In this document: in pieces, positions 49,730 to 59,739 of the stretch | Numbering within the stretch: the stretch's first letter is position 1 | Layout: every line of letters begins with the position of its first letter | Source: an uncultured Lachnospiraceae bacterium | GTDB lineage: Bacteria > Bacillota > Clostridia > Lachnospirales > Lachnospiraceae | Direction of reading: 5' to 3' | DNA length: 64,000 nt | Assembly: GCA_947174505.1 (NCBI GenBank) | Contig: CAMWJF010000003.1 | Span: 1 to 64,000, forward strand | Position numbers and translations under genes: made by a program | Notes under the pieces: generated by a model | What the model saw: only the letters and a program-made list of their open reading frames with translations | The model's database searches: none | Told to the model about the DNA's origin: nothing

Positions 49730-52700
49730 TTACTCCAGCAGGAACATCTGTGCGCGGTTCAAAGATACACTGTCCATGCTGAGCGCTTCCACACTCTGCC
49801 CCGCTCTCGTGTAACGGCTCGTGAGCAGCACGCAGATCTGCGATGTTTCATCCTCCCCGTTCTGCAAAGCCGCCAAAGGCGCTTTGATGCGGTACACCTT
49901 TCCCGGTACGATCCCGTCAGCCACCTCCACCAGACGGTTGTTTTCCACCGCCCAGACAGGGCTTGTAAAGACCGTATAGTCTGCGGTATTGATTCCGCCG
50001 CCCGGCTGCAGGAGCTCCGCATCCGCAGGCGCGCCCGCATTCTTATAGTAGAGGGAAAGCTCCGTGACCTTGTCAACGGCAATGTTGTTATCCGTGAACC
50101 GGAAGTACACGTCCACCGTCTCACCTAAAATACCGCCCTTTGCATCCCCGCCATCCTTGAAAGCCACATCGAAGGGTACCGTGACGCTCTCCACCTTTGC
50201 CACACCGTTAAAGCCTGCCACAATGGAAACCTGCGCTTTATGCACACCGGCATTGTAGGCTGCTATCAGTGCGTTCACGAAAATCCTGCACTCGTCTATG
50301 CCGTCTTCTTCCGTCGGAGCGTCTTTGTCTTTATCATAATAGTAAGGGTACGCCGACTGTCCTACATACACCACATTTCCCCTACTGTATACATAGTAGT
50401 TATTTCTTCCATCACGGGGCGACACGCTGTAACCGCCCGCACTGTAGCCATCATCTGAGAGTTCCTCATCAAACAGGGTAAACCATGCCGTGGCATACGG
50501 CTGCCCCGCATCCCTTGCCGTGCCGATATCCAGCAGATAATCAGGCGCTGAGAGCTCCGTAATGTCGGAAAGCTGTACCCTCGTGTCTATCTCATACGGC
50601 CATCTGGCGATCGTGCCGTCATTGGCGCGGTCCAGCAACAGGCTGGGTATCCTGTCAAACATGCCCGCTTCTATACCCTCATAGCGGAATTTAACCCCGC
50701 TTCCCATGCCTAATTTCCCGTATGTCTGTTCATTCTTCTGTCCCAGAACTTCCGCCGAAAGGCCAACCCTTCCCTTATCCGCCGACGCTCCCGCGGAAGA
50801 GACAACTACACTCCCGCCCGCGTCGATAAACGTATTAACGGCATTCATCACCGTGTCCCCGGGATTTCCGCTGTCGCCAAATCCCAGCACCACCACATCC
50901 CAGAGAGAGAGATAATTCGCGTTTTTGGCAAGCTGGTCCGCCAGATCGCCCGGCGTAACCGCCTCGATATCCCACTTCATGTTAAGAAGCGCTTCCGCTC
51001 CGCCCAAATAATGGGCTAATGTAGAATTTGCGATCGTCTCATACTGCCTCTGGATATTGGTATCATTCTTCGACGTATCGTCAAGAACCTGCAGTACTCG
51101 GATCTTAGCCTCATCACTGCCGCTCAAGGTAAAGCAGCCCTGCATGGAGGCGCGCCGATACCGATTATCGGTGTCCGTCACTTCCAGCTTCCAGGGCACA
51201 ATGCCAAAACTGATTTCATTGAAATCGACGCTTACCTTACCGCCGTCCCCAGACTCCTCGCGTTGATAACCGAAATATTCCTCCTCTGGCGCGAAGACAC
51301 CGTCATAATTCAGGTCAAGATACAGGTGTCTGTCCAGGCTTCCCCTGTAAGTTTTGTCTTCTCCCATCCTGTCACTGGTTATGCGGTACTCAATCGTACC
51401 GCGGAGAACGCCTGCTTTCTCCGGCACAGGCTCCGCCGCAATCATACCTGCTGCAGTCTGCTCCTCTCCGGAATCATTTTCACCATTTTCATAAAGTCCG
51501 ATCTTTGGCCGCAGGGCGTTTAACTGCATCGCAAACATAGCGCTGCTGTGCACATCCTCAATGGTATAGATACCAACGCCTTTTTCCTCATCATCGTCCT
51601 CATCCGACCTGCCCATGGAGATCGCTTCTTTGAGGAAGTCATACATCTGCGTGTCTGAGGCAATGTATTCCGTGTTGATATCCTCTTCATCCGCCTTTCT
51701 GGCGCTCCTGCCCTTAAAGCAGTCGTTCTCCACCACGATGGGATAGCCAGCCCGCAGATAGTCTAAAAGCGCTTCCTTTTTCTGCTCCGTGATGTCGCTT
51801 GCGTCGTATCTGGCCTCACCATTTGCCACGCGGTCACCCGTGTGGTAAACCTTACCGTTCAGCTCTTCATCGTTGTAAACAGCCTGCATTTTACCGTCTT
51901 TGTCCCGCTCATGATAGAGACGCTGTCCGTCCAGGCCGATGAAGATCATGTTGTAATCCGCATTTATATCCTGGTAGCTGGTGTTAAACGCCGCCACTGA
52001 TCTTAACGTAGTATTAATCGTTATCGCCTTTGCGCTTCTGAGAATCTGCTGCCCTTCCCCATCCCGGTCCTTCCTCTGCCAGAACAGGACAACATTCCCC
52101 TTATCATTCTCATGGGGATGCAGATCAGAGTCCATGTTCGCTGTCGGCTGCAGCTCCAGAATCGACAGATCCTTATACTCCCCGACCAGTCCAAGGGAAT
52201 AGTTGATGATATACTGTACCGCCATCGCCTTGCTGACCTTCTCGGAAATTTTCTCATCCTCGGACAGCATGACATTCTCCGCCCGGATTGCCGCCAGCAC
52301 CTCGCTAAAGCCCGACTTCGCCTCATCCTTATCCATCTCCTTCGGGAAGTCATCTCCCACCAGTGGCGTTCCGTTTACGATATAAACATTTCGGTTTACA
52401 TAATGATAGTCATTATCCTTCTTATTCGGATAATCCTTAGAGTCCTGATCGACATTCATCAACACACTGCCTGCCAGATCATCGGATTTCTCCATTTCAT
52501 TATAGAAGGCGGTGAGATCCTTTTTCAGAAAAGCCTTGGCCAGCTTCTGATACTTGGAATCCGCATAATTCTCCGCATCCTCTATCACACCATAATCGAC
52601 GATGATGGGTTTTGACTCCATCACCACACCATACAGCAGGCGGGATATTACCGTGTCGGAAATATCTGCCAGTTCATCCGCGCCGCTTCCCTCCGCCTCC

Positions 52701-55234
52701 TTTTTGACATAAACCTTCTGCGCGTCCGGATCAAGATACAGTCCACTGCCATCCTCCAGATAGACAAGATCTGCATCCTGCACCATGTCATATGTCACGT
52801 CGCCCGCAAGTACAGTGTTTACCGTGATCGCAAAATCATCAGATGCATTGTCCTGCTTGCTCAGAGAATTAAACACGTAGCGCCTCAGAAAATCATTTCC
52901 GCCTGTACACCGTATATACACGGGCGCGTTCTGCACCTCTATATAATGTACGGCCCCGCTTTCCGCTGCCCGCACGCTGTCAGACTGTGTATCCGCTTCT
53001 TCTGTACCAGTATCCTCCGTCCCGTCAGCCTGTGACACAGCTCCCGTCATCGCGACAACGTTTTCCACGGTGCGGCTTCTGGTAATCTTATACATGCCCT
53101 TACCTTCACCCACGTATTCAAACTGCCCTTCCAGCGCCGGTTCTTCGTCATAGACGTCCGCATCTGTCCCTGCTGCATCCAGGTTATTCTGGAAGAAGCT
53201 CTTTTCTAACAGGTAACTGTCATAAGGACGAGGTATACCCTCCTCTGCGGAAACCGGAGCAGCCTCCTTGACCTGATATAGGAACTCCTCTTCCTCAGAC
53301 TCGACATATGTGAACTTTAAGATGCAGTATGTACCATTCTCCCGCAGTACAGGCTCGGGCGTTTCAGGCGACTCTGGCTCTGTCGGCTCGGGATTCGGTG
53401 TCGGATTGGGTTCCGGCTGCGGTTCTGGTTCTGGCATCGGATCAGGATCCGACTGCGGTTCCGGTTCCGGTTCTGGCATCGGATCAGGATCCGGCTGCGG
53501 TTCCGGCGTCAGACCAGGATCCGGCTGCTCCGGCTCCGTACTCACACAAAGATACCAACCGCCCTTAGAACCAGCCTTTTTCAATACAGACTGCGTCCGA
53601 AACGCTGCATCTGTGGTCTGAGACAGTGCCGGTTCCTGCTCCGGCGCAGGCTCCGGATCGTTTGGCTGTTCTGGTGCAGACCCGCCTGGCTGCTCGGGCT
53701 CCGTCGGATTTTCCGGATCTGTCGGATTCTCTGGATTCTCCGGGTTCGTCGGATTCTCCGGGTCTGCCGGATTCTCTGGATTCTCCGGATTCGTCGGATT
53801 CTCCGGCTCTTCCGGATTCTCTGGATTCTCCGGGTCTGCCGGATCCTCCGGATTTGTCGGCTCCTCCGGATCTACAGGAGCTGTCGGCTCCCCCGGGTCT
53901 GTCGGATTCTCCGGCTCTTCCGGATTTATCGGCTTTTCCGGCTCTTCCGGCTTCGGCTCAGGGCGCGGGATTCCCTTAAATTCCCCGAGTGTACACATAT
54001 ATTTATATACGCCGTTCTCAACATAATACAAACCGGTAGCGTCCGTATACTCCCCAAATGCGCTTATCACATCATCAGGTTCGCCAACGACACTCTTTAT
54101 TACCTCAGCACGGTAACCGCTCATACCCTTCACAGGTCCTTCAAAGATTACCTCATAATCTCCCGCGCCTTCCGCAAAGGTATAAATCCCTTCCAGCGGC
54201 GTGACCGCCTTAGCAGAAGCACTAAAGAGCATACTCCCTTCGGGCTGTCCCGTCAGATTATAGTCAAATCCCGCACGCGCGGGAAGGCCGCCTGTGTCCG
54301 CACTGGCATCAGGTCTCTTCTCCACACGGGCATAGAGTCTCCCTGTCGGATAGGGAACTTCGTTGGTCAATATTCCGTACTCATCATGCTTCACTTCGGC
54401 TGGATCGAAAATTTTACTCCATACACTGCCCCTCAGATCCTCGCCGGTTCCGCCATAAGCCTCCTGGTAAGTGATTCCGCTATAACCGCTCGAAATGACT
54501 ATGTCAGTCAACTTTTTCCTGTCAGGATATTTATAGAACTCCTCTTTGATTTCCTCCCCATTCCCCTTAAATATGCGAAAAAGATCTTTCTGGATCGGGG
54601 CCTGACCCGGCGCAAGATAGCCAATCGTACCCAGCGAAAAATCATATCTGTTACCGTTGATCTCAGCGTACGCCTTTCCGGGCACAATATCCAGAATAAC
54701 GAAGGGATTGTCCTCGTCATGCTCTTCCACGACCTGTTTGATACCGCCGAAGGACTCCCTCGCCAGCACCTCAGGCATGGGCGCTTTGTCATAAGGTGCC
54801 ATATATAGACCTGTCACCACAAGCGCTGCTGCTGCCGCCACCGCTACAGCGCGTCCGAAGACTTTTTTCACGGACACACGTTTACGCGGCCTGTAAGGCT
54901 TGATCCGCTGTACCTGTACCCCTTCCGGATACTCCTTGCTGTCTCCGCTGCCGCCGTTTTGCGCACAAGCTTCGCGCCTTCTGCTCTCGTTTTCCTTCTG
55001 TAGCTCCTTGATCAGCTTCCGCAGTTCTCTGTTCGTCTGCACCTTTTCACAGTCAGACACACTGCCGCTTTCGGATGCCGTACCGCCCTTTTTATCTTTG
55101 GAAGCACGGATTCGCCAAAGCGCTGCAGCCGCTGTCGCCGCCCCAAATAAGAACGCAAGAAACAAAGCGATCGGATTTATCGGGCTTTTATCAGTATTTC
55201 GCCTTACAAACGATTTCCTTTCGTTTTTCCCCAT
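49730..55234 (-). CDS. Giant membrane-anchored surface protein, DUF5057-like, with proline-rich stalk
   Basis: 1834 aa. Two hydrophobic segments near the N-terminus (about 21-41 and 129-145) bracket a charged stretch; the rest lies outside the membrane. Residues about 160-425 form a folded domain. A Pro/Glu/Asn low-complexity stalk (about 428-545 and 565-630; units ENPTDPE, PDPMPEPEPE) spans a length that could cross the cell wall. Downstream, about 640-1834 is a large region with features of DUF5057-type proteins (LWDVVVLGFGDSGNPGDTVM, GGSVVVSSAGASADKGRVGL, and a C-terminal beta-domain ending VSLNRAQMFLLE). I assign DUF5057 by recall of the family's features in Clostridia, so it needs checking. 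No LPXTG is visible. It is last in the pilin-like cluster, with its own possible promoter. Confidence 0.75.
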   Translation of the reverse strand: MGKNERKSFVRRNTDKSPINPIALFLAFLFGAATAAAALWRIRASKDKKGGTASESGSVSDCEKVQTNRELRKLIKELQKENESRRREACAQNGGSGDSKEYPEGVQVQRIKPYRPRKRVSVKKVFGRAVAVAAAAALVVTGLYMAPYDKAPMPEVLARESFGGIKQVVEEHDEDNPFVILDIVPGKAYAEINGNRYDFSLGTIGYLAPGQAPIQKDLFRIFKGNGEEIKEEFYKYPDRKKLTDIVISSGYSGITYQEAYGGTGEDLRGSVWSKIFDPAEVKHDEYGILTNEVPYPTGRLYARVEKRPDASADTGGLPARAGFDYNLTGQPEGSMLFSASAKAVTPLEGIYTFAEGAGDYEVIFEGPVKGMSGYRAEVIKSVVGEPDDVISAFGEYTDATGLYYVENGVYKYMCTLGEFKGIPRPEPKPEEPEKPINPEEPENPTDPGEPTAPVDPEEPTNPEDPADPENPENPEEPENPTNPENPENPADPENPTNPENPENPTDPENPTEPEQPGGSAPEQPNDPEPAPEQEPALSQTTDAAFRTQSVLKKAGSKGGWYLCVSTEPEQPDPGLTPEPQPDPDPMPEPEPEPQSDPDPMPEPEPQPEPNPTPNPEPTEPESPETPEPVLRENGTYCILKFTYVESEEEEFLYQVKEAAPVSAEEGIPRPYDSYLLEKSFFQNNLDAAGTDADVYDEEPALEGQFEYVGEGKGMYKITRSRTVENVVAMTGAVSQADGTEDTGTEEADTQSDSVRAAESGAVHYIEVQNAPVYIRCTGGNDFLRRYVFNSLSKQDNASDDFAITVNTVLAGDVTYDMVQDADLVYLEDGSGLYLDPDAQKVYVKKEAEGSGADELADISDTVISRLLYGVVMESKPIIVDYGVIEDAENYADSKYQKLAKAFLKKDLTAFYNEMEKSDDLAGSVLMNVDQDSKDYPNKKDNDYHYVNRNVYIVNGTPLVGDDFPKEMDKDEAKSGFSEVLAAIRAENVMLSEDEKISEKVSKAMAVQYIINYSLGLVGEYKDLSILELQPTANMDSDLHPHENDKGNVVLFWQRKDRDGEGQQILRSAKAITINTTLRSVAAFNTSYQDINADYNMIFIGLDGQRLYHERDKDGKMQAVYNDEELNGKVYHTGDRVANGEARYDASDITEQKKEALLDYLRAGYPIVVENDCFKGRSARKADEEDINTEYIASDTQMYDFLKEAISMGRSDEDDDEEKGVGIYTIEDVHSSAMFAMQLNALRPKIGLYENGENDSGEEQTAAGMIAAEPVPEKAGVLRGTIEYRITSDRMGEDKTYRGSLDRHLYLDLNYDGVFAPEEEYFGYQREESGDGGKVSVDFNEISFGIVPWKLEVTDTDNRYRRASMQGCFTLSGSDEAKIRVLQVLDDTSKNDTNIQRQYETIANSTLAHYLGGAEALLNMKWDIEAVTPGDLADQLAKNANYLSLWDVVVLGFGDSGNPGDTVMNAVNTFIDAGGSVVVSSAGASADKGRVGLSAEVLGQKNEQTYGKLGMGSGVKFRYEGIEAGMFDRIPSLLLDRANDGTIARWPYEIDTRVQLSDITELSAPDYLLDIGTARDAGQPYATAWFTLFDEELSDDGYSAGGYSVSPRDGRNNYYVYSRGNVVYVGQSAYPYYYDKDKDAPTEEDGIDECRIFVNALIAAYNAGVHKAQVSIVAGFNGVAKVESVTVPFDVAFKDGGDAKGGILGETVDVYFRFTDNNIAVDKVTELSLYYKNAGAPADAELLQPGGGINTADYTVFTSPVWAVENNRLVEVADGIVPGKVYRIKAPLAALQNGEDETSQICVLLTSRYTRAGQSVEALSMDSVSLNRAQMFLLE
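53338..53560 (-). repeat. Pro/Glu repeat DNA, second stalk segment
   Basis: Low-complexity tract of GGxTCxGGx-type units coding PEPEPEPQSDPDPMPEPEP-like sequence. Repeats keep the reading frame, so length variation between strains is expected. Confidence 0.85.
53650..53960 (-). repeat. Pro/Glu/Asn repeat DNA, main stalk segment
   Basis: Tandem 9-bp and 18-bp units (GGATTCTCC-like on the plus strand) coding ENP, TDPENPTNPENPENP and similar. About 100 residues long, all in frame within the giant gene. Confidence 0.9.
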
Positions 55235-55307
55235 ATGTAATACCCTCTCTTTTACCAGGCAAATATCCTTTCACTCCGCGGTTTTCAATCTACACTTGCT
55301 CCTTTTT

Positions 55308-55337
55308 ATGGTACTGTGCCGCATTTCCTGATGTCAA
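55308..55337 (-). promoter_or_regulatory. Possible promoter of the giant surface-protein gene
   Basis: TTGACA (55332-55337), 18-base spacer, TACCAT (55308-55313; four of six matches) on the minus strand in the 267-base gap after the 1101-aa gene. Nothing resembling a riboswitch aptamer was recognised there. Confidence 0.45.
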
Positions 55338-55388
55338 CCGCTACATCTGCCATTGTTATGCCGTCATCGCCACTAAATCCGCCGCCTC

Positions 55389-55416
55389 GCGCCGTCACCC
55401 CCCATGGTTACGGCGC
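55389..55416 (-). repeat. GC-rich hairpin in the gap before the giant gene
   Basis: GCGCCGT (55389-55395) and ACGGCGC (55410-55416) form a perfect 7-bp stem with a 14-nt loop. No T-run follows. It may separate expression of the pilin-like and surface genes. Confidence 0.4.
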
Positions 55417-55501
55417 AGCTCTTCGGACTGCCTTCACTCAGGCACAGTGACTTAACAGACAGTAAACCCGTTACCGTTCAGCCTTTGGTTCCGCTGTTGT
55501 G

Positions 55502-58500
55502 TCAGTTTACCTTCGTCCAGCCTGTTGCCCCGTCCGTGTACTCGAAAGTACCAAACTCCGAGTTCTCGTTATATCTTCCTACAAATGTAATCCTGTGTAT
55601 ATTTCCGCTGTGCTCATATTTCACACTGGCATTCCACTGAAGCCAGTTCTTCGCACTCTCCCCGTAAATATCCGTCATTGCATACGTTAAATGCTCTGAA
55701 GTACAGTCTATCTTTGTCACACCACCTTTGAACGGGAAACCACTCTCCGACGGCAGCGGGAAGTACATCTTAGAAGGCGTATTATCTACCAGCACACCTT
55801 CCAGATTGGTCACAAGATCCGTCTTGTAGCTGGTGCTGTTTCCCTTCTTCCATGTCCATTCTTTCTGACCCGGATTCCATGTATAAGTTCCATAAGATAC
55901 AACTCTTATCTTGTGGTTATTTACATCCCACTCATTTTCCCTCTTCTCCGTGCGGAACTCTATCTCATACGCATCCCCGTTCTTCTTACAGCTCACGATG
56001 AACGCAGGTACATTATTGGCACTCTGCATATTGCTGTCAAAAAGTTCCAAAGTGCGGGTTATCTCTCCTGTTCCGTCCGCAAACGGGAAATCAACGTCCG
56101 TAGGCAGCGGGAAGTCGGCCTGATAGCTGCCGCCGTTATAGTCAAACCGCCGGATCGTGAAGTCTTTCTCCGTGGTACTGCCACGTTTGATGCATTCCCA
56201 CTTCTTTCCGTTTTCCCCGCACTTATATATGCCGTAGGAATGAACCAGAATCTTTTGCGATCCTGCACGGTATTCCTGTCGGATAGGTTCTACCTCCCAG
56301 GCATTTTCCGTCTTGATATAACGATAACGGACATAGCTGAAAGTTAAATCCTCTGTCCATGAATTCCCATCCCTCATCGCTTTTACGGTTAATTTACTAC
56401 TTGAAGTCTGCCAATCCAGATTCTGTATATTCGGGAACAGTGGACTATTCTTCATTTCCTTCGGCAACGGGAACATCGCCTGCCCCTTAAAATCGCTGTG
56501 GTTGATTTCCATCGTGAACTCATCGGTAATCTCCACATGGATTGTGCTGTCGTCAAATTCATAGTACCGCTCTTCCCGCGGCAGATTCGGGAAATCAAAG
56601 CCATCGTAGCCTATAATCTCATAATGGCCCGGATCCTGATTTTTATACGTCATGCCGGGAACAATGTGATAACTGCCACAGGCCTTCTGCTTATTATTGT
56701 CACTGTTCAGCTTCATAAACATACTGCCTCTGGGATCGATCTGCACCGCGCCGTCCGCCAGTGTATTGCTGCCCTGATATGTCTTGGATTCATCGTCATA
56801 ATAATACACTTTGTTCCACTGTGACTGGCTGTTTCCCTCTCCTTCATAGAGACTGTTGTACATCTTATTCCAGACGGAACTATCATCCACGATATTCTCA
56901 TATTTGGTGGGTCTGATCTCTCCCACAATGCCGCTGCCGAGACCTACCGTGAAAATATTAACAGGATCATAAGTAATATTTTTCCCAGTGTACTCAACCC
57001 CTTTATATTGGTAGGTAACCTTCGGCTTATCCAGCTTGGCGTAAAACACCTTTCCGTGCCGGTATCTGGTTCCCACGTACCCGTAAGGCTTGCCCGTATC
57101 CAGATGTGAGAAATATTCCTCCCGTATTGTGGCATTGTCATCCGCATAGCCGCCCTGTCCCGGCACATATCGGTCCTCTGCTATGGGAAAAATCGCCTGC
57201 ATATAGAAGGTGTAGCTTCCGTTCAAGTCCAGATCAAACAGGTCGGGACAGATACGGTAGTTGTTACCGCCGCCGATGGTATAATGCAACAGCACTTTGT
57301 CCGGCTCCCTCCCGGAATTATCCACTACACGGATAGCGGTCACATACTTGGAAAAATCCGTGGGCAGCCCGTCACGTACCGACTCATCCAGCGTCTGTTC
57401 GCCATATTTCAGCTTGCCCTTGTACGGTTCCGCATTATCCTTGCTTTTCGCTACCGTCAACGTAATCTCACCGTGCACATCTGTATATAGTCTGTTTTTG
57501 GACAGCTCCGATGTCGCGGCGATCTTGATCTCCGTGCCCACCTCTGTGCCTGCTTTCACACAGTATTTTGTCTCCTGCTTACAGTCTCCTGCATCTACAA
57601 TATCAACAAACTCCGCCCCCTGCGTAATCCGCCAGTCAACCACGTGAAAGTCATGCGAGATATCCGCCGTACAGCCGCTGCACTGTACGCCCAGCTTTTC
57701 GCCCTCGACAACTGCACCGATGGTAAATTCATTGCCCACGCTGACCTCAAGCGGTCCGTTATCCGCATCCGCATCGCCCGTCTTACTCAGAGATACCGCC
57801 CTTACGCGTTTTATGTAAACCACAAGTGTGCAGGACGCGGGGTTTCCATCCGAATCCACAGCATTGGTTGTAATCATCACGTCAAGTGTTCCCGCCGGTT
57901 CGTCTGTCGCCACCTGCAGGATGCCGTTCGCCGCATCCGTAAACACAGTTCCGCCCGTGGGACTGCCGGACGACACCAGCGACCAGGTGACACTCCTGTC
58001 CGCCACGTTATCTCCCGTCACCTTGGGCGTGGAAAAATGATACGTCTCGCCGGGTTCCAAAATTACCCCCGCGTCCCTTGGCGTGACAGACAGTGTCTTC
58101 TTCTTATTTAAAGGCGCAAGCTCCGCGTCGTTGACCCCTACCTTATTGCGGATGGTCACGTTATTGGAAGTCACGTACTCCTTTCTGCCGTCCAAAAAGG
58201 TCAGGGCAAGCTGCACCACGCGCTTCTCTTCCACCTGGCTCAAATCTACCGAAAAGTCCGTCACACGCTCCGCCAGCACTACCCAGCCTGCCGCGGCGGG
58301 GTCTGTGGGGTCAAACGCCGGGAAATGAATGGCCGCCGTATCCACGTCCGTAGACTGCACATCCAGCTCCGCATAGTAAAGCGTTTCCGCGTCCTTACTC
58401 CAGTAAAAATGATAGTGCTTATTGCCGTTTCCCGCGTCCACCGTCTTAGTCGGCGTGCCACCGGGAACCGCAGCGGGCGTTTCCTCCACCACACCGTTAT

Positions 58501-58807
58501 ACATAATCAGGCTCTTATCCTCCGGCGTAAAGGTAAACTCCGCATCCTTCAAAGCCTTCTGCGTGTTTCCGCCCGCATCATACCCCACATAATTGACACT
58601 TCTGGTCGTATCGATCAGCACATCCGACATCTGGTTCAGGGAAAGCTGCGCTTCCTGCTGCACATTGATATCACTGTTGGCCGACGCGTAGCTTCTGGAA
58701 CCGACCACAATAAACGCGCACACCGTCAGCACAACGATAGACAGGATTACTGTCGCAATCAACACTTCCACTATAGTAAAGCCCCTCTGATCCTTTCTCA
58801 CACGCAT
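55502..58807 (-). CDS. Very large prepilin-like protein with immunoglobulin-like domains
   Basis: 1101 aa from ATG 58807 (GGGGTGAG upstream). The prepilin leader is short and basic (MRVRKDQRG) with cleavage expected after Gly; the mature start FTIVEVLIATVILSIVVLTV has the required Glu5. The first 230 residues form a pilin-like domain (LNQMSDVLIDTTRSVNYVGY typical of GspJ-like minor pilins). A Big2-like bacterial Ig module (LSVTPRDAGVILEPGETYHF ... VTWSLVSSGSPTGGTVF) follows at about 240-350. The rest (about 350-1101) is a long beta-rich region, with a repeated theme of DVDFPFADGTGEITRTLELF and ESGFPFKGGVTKIDC. Pilins are usually under 200 aa, so this is exceptional. Confidence 0.8.
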   Translation of the reverse strand: MRVRKDQRGFTIVEVLIATVILSIVVLTVCAFIVVGSRSYASANSDINVQQEAQLSLNQMSDVLIDTTRSVNYVGYDAGGNTQKALKDAEFTFTPEDKSLIMYNGVVEETPAAVPGGTPTKTVDAGNGNKHYHFYWSKDAETLYYAELDVQSTDVDTAAIHFPAFDPTDPAAAGWVVLAERVTDFSVDLSQVEEKRVVQLALTFLDGRKEYVTSNNVTIRNKVGVNDAELAPLNKKKTLSVTPRDAGVILEPGETYHFSTPKVTGDNVADRSVTWSLVSSGSPTGGTVFTDAANGILQVATDEPAGTLDVMITTNAVDSDGNPASCTLVVYIKRVRAVSLSKTGDADADNGPLEVSVGNEFTIGAVVEGEKLGVQCSGCTADISHDFHVVDWRITQGAEFVDIVDAGDCKQETKYCVKAGTEVGTEIKIAATSELSKNRLYTDVHGEITLTVAKSKDNAEPYKGKLKYGEQTLDESVRDGLPTDFSKYVTAIRVVDNSGREPDKVLLHYTIGGGNNYRICPDLFDLDLNGSYTFYMQAIFPIAEDRYVPGQGGYADDNATIREEYFSHLDTGKPYGYVGTRYRHGKVFYAKLDKPKVTYQYKGVEYTGKNITYDPVNIFTVGLGSGIVGEIRPTKYENIVDDSSVWNKMYNSLYEGEGNSQSQWNKVYYYDDESKTYQGSNTLADGAVQIDPRGSMFMKLNSDNNKQKACGSYHIVPGMTYKNQDPGHYEIIGYDGFDFPNLPREERYYEFDDSTIHVEITDEFTMEINHSDFKGQAMFPLPKEMKNSPLFPNIQNLDWQTSSSKLTVKAMRDGNSWTEDLTFSYVRYRYIKTENAWEVEPIRQEYRAGSQKILVHSYGIYKCGENGKKWECIKRGSTTEKDFTIRRFDYNGGSYQADFPLPTDVDFPFADGTGEITRTLELFDSNMQSANNVPAFIVSCKKNGDAYEIEFRTEKRENEWDVNNHKIRVVSYGTYTWNPGQKEWTWKKGNSTSYKTDLVTNLEGVLVDNTPSKMYFPLPSESGFPFKGGVTKIDCTSEHLTYAMTDIYGESAKNWLQWNASVKYEHSGNIHRITFVGRYNENSEFGTFEYTDGATGWTKVN

Positions 58808-58844
58808 TTGCTCACCCCGCTGCTCTTCCCACACATGCCGCCCG

Positions 58845-59038
58845 GCACACCATCTGCCTTACCCGTCTGCACGCTGCCGCTGTACCGCACACTCCTGTTT
58901 CCAGCCTCCGCCCTGCCGCCGCGCCGCACACGCTGCTTCCGCTCTGCCCCACACATCTGTTTCCACTTTCACTCTGCCACTGTGCTGTACACTTCTGTTT
59001 CCCGCTTATGCTCCACCGCACACTTCTGCCTCCCGCAC
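58845..59038. repeat. Degenerate tandem repeats between prepilin-like genes
   Basis: About five degenerate units of 30-45 bp, each built around CCGCACAC..CTG.TTCC on the plus strand, fill the gap between the 1101-aa and 200-aa genes. No credible gene. Function unknown. Confidence 0.6.
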
Positions 59039-59040
59039 TG

Positions 59041-59643
59041 CTACGGCAGCAGATTTACTTCCGACTTGCCCGTAAGCTCCGTCAGCACAATCTCATAATT
59101 CTTACTGCCCGCCTGCACATGGAGACTTTCATAAATATCGCCGCTTGACGCAGACTTCGCAAAGCCGCCGCTCGCGCGGTCAAACCGAATCTCTATCGTA
59201 TCTCCCGCCAAAAGCTCTGTCTCCGCGCCACCCTTTGGCGTGTAGGCCACATACACCCTGCCGGTACCCACCTTCTGCGGCTCCGACGGCACATACGCGC
59301 CGCTGCCGTTATCCCAGACATACATTTTCGTGTACACGTTCTGGTCCGTATCCCGGTAAAGCTCCATGTATGCCGACGACTTGCCCATCGTCGTCACCTT
59401 GCAGTCCGCGATGGCGCGCTGGATATTGTTCGCACAGCTCTTCGCGTTGGCGCCAAACACCATAACAACGGAATAGAACACCGTGCTTATGATTAGCGCA
59501 ATGATGGCGATCACAATAATCAGCTCGACTAATGAATAACCCCCGTTATCCTTTCCATAACGTTTGCTATTTAAGCATCCGCCTTCCCTGCCACGCACAC
59601 TGTCTCTATGAAGTTCGTCAGTTTTCTGCCTCTCCGCGCCCAA
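59041..59643 (-). CDS. Prepilin-like protein (GspH/GspG type)
   Basis: Up to 200 aa. The hydrophobic N-terminal helix YSLVELIIVIAIIALIISTV follows a Gly at the expected cleavage site with Glu5 present. The C-terminal beta domain (about 75-200, MYVWDNGSGAYVPSEPQKVG) is consistent with a small pseudopilin. The true start is uncertain: the TTG at 59643 gives a 34-residue leader, and a GTG at 59598 would give a short one typical of prepilins. It is encoded between the GspK-like and 1101-aa genes. Confidence 0.75.
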   Translation of the reverse strand: MGAERQKTDELHRDSVRGREGGCLNSKRYGKDNGGYSLVELIIVIAIIALIISTVFYSVVMVFGANAKSCANNIQRAIADCKVTTMGKSSAYMELYRDTDQNVYTKMYVWDNGSGAYVPSEPQKVGTGRVYVAYTPKGGAETELLAGDTIEIRFDRASGGFAKSASSGDIYESLHVQAGSKNYEIVLTELTGKSEVNLLP

Positions 59644-59739
59644 ACTTCCGTTTCCTTCCTGCTTATTTTCCCGATTGTCTTCCTGCCCATAGGACAGACG
59701 CCTTCGTTTCCACGCAAAACCACCCTGTCTGCACGGAAT

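Noticed and set aside
55235-55501. Possible c-di-GMP riboswitch upstream of the giant surface gene
   Set aside because: The gap has a GC hairpin, but the conserved aptamer nucleotides of known c-di-GMP classes were not recognised.
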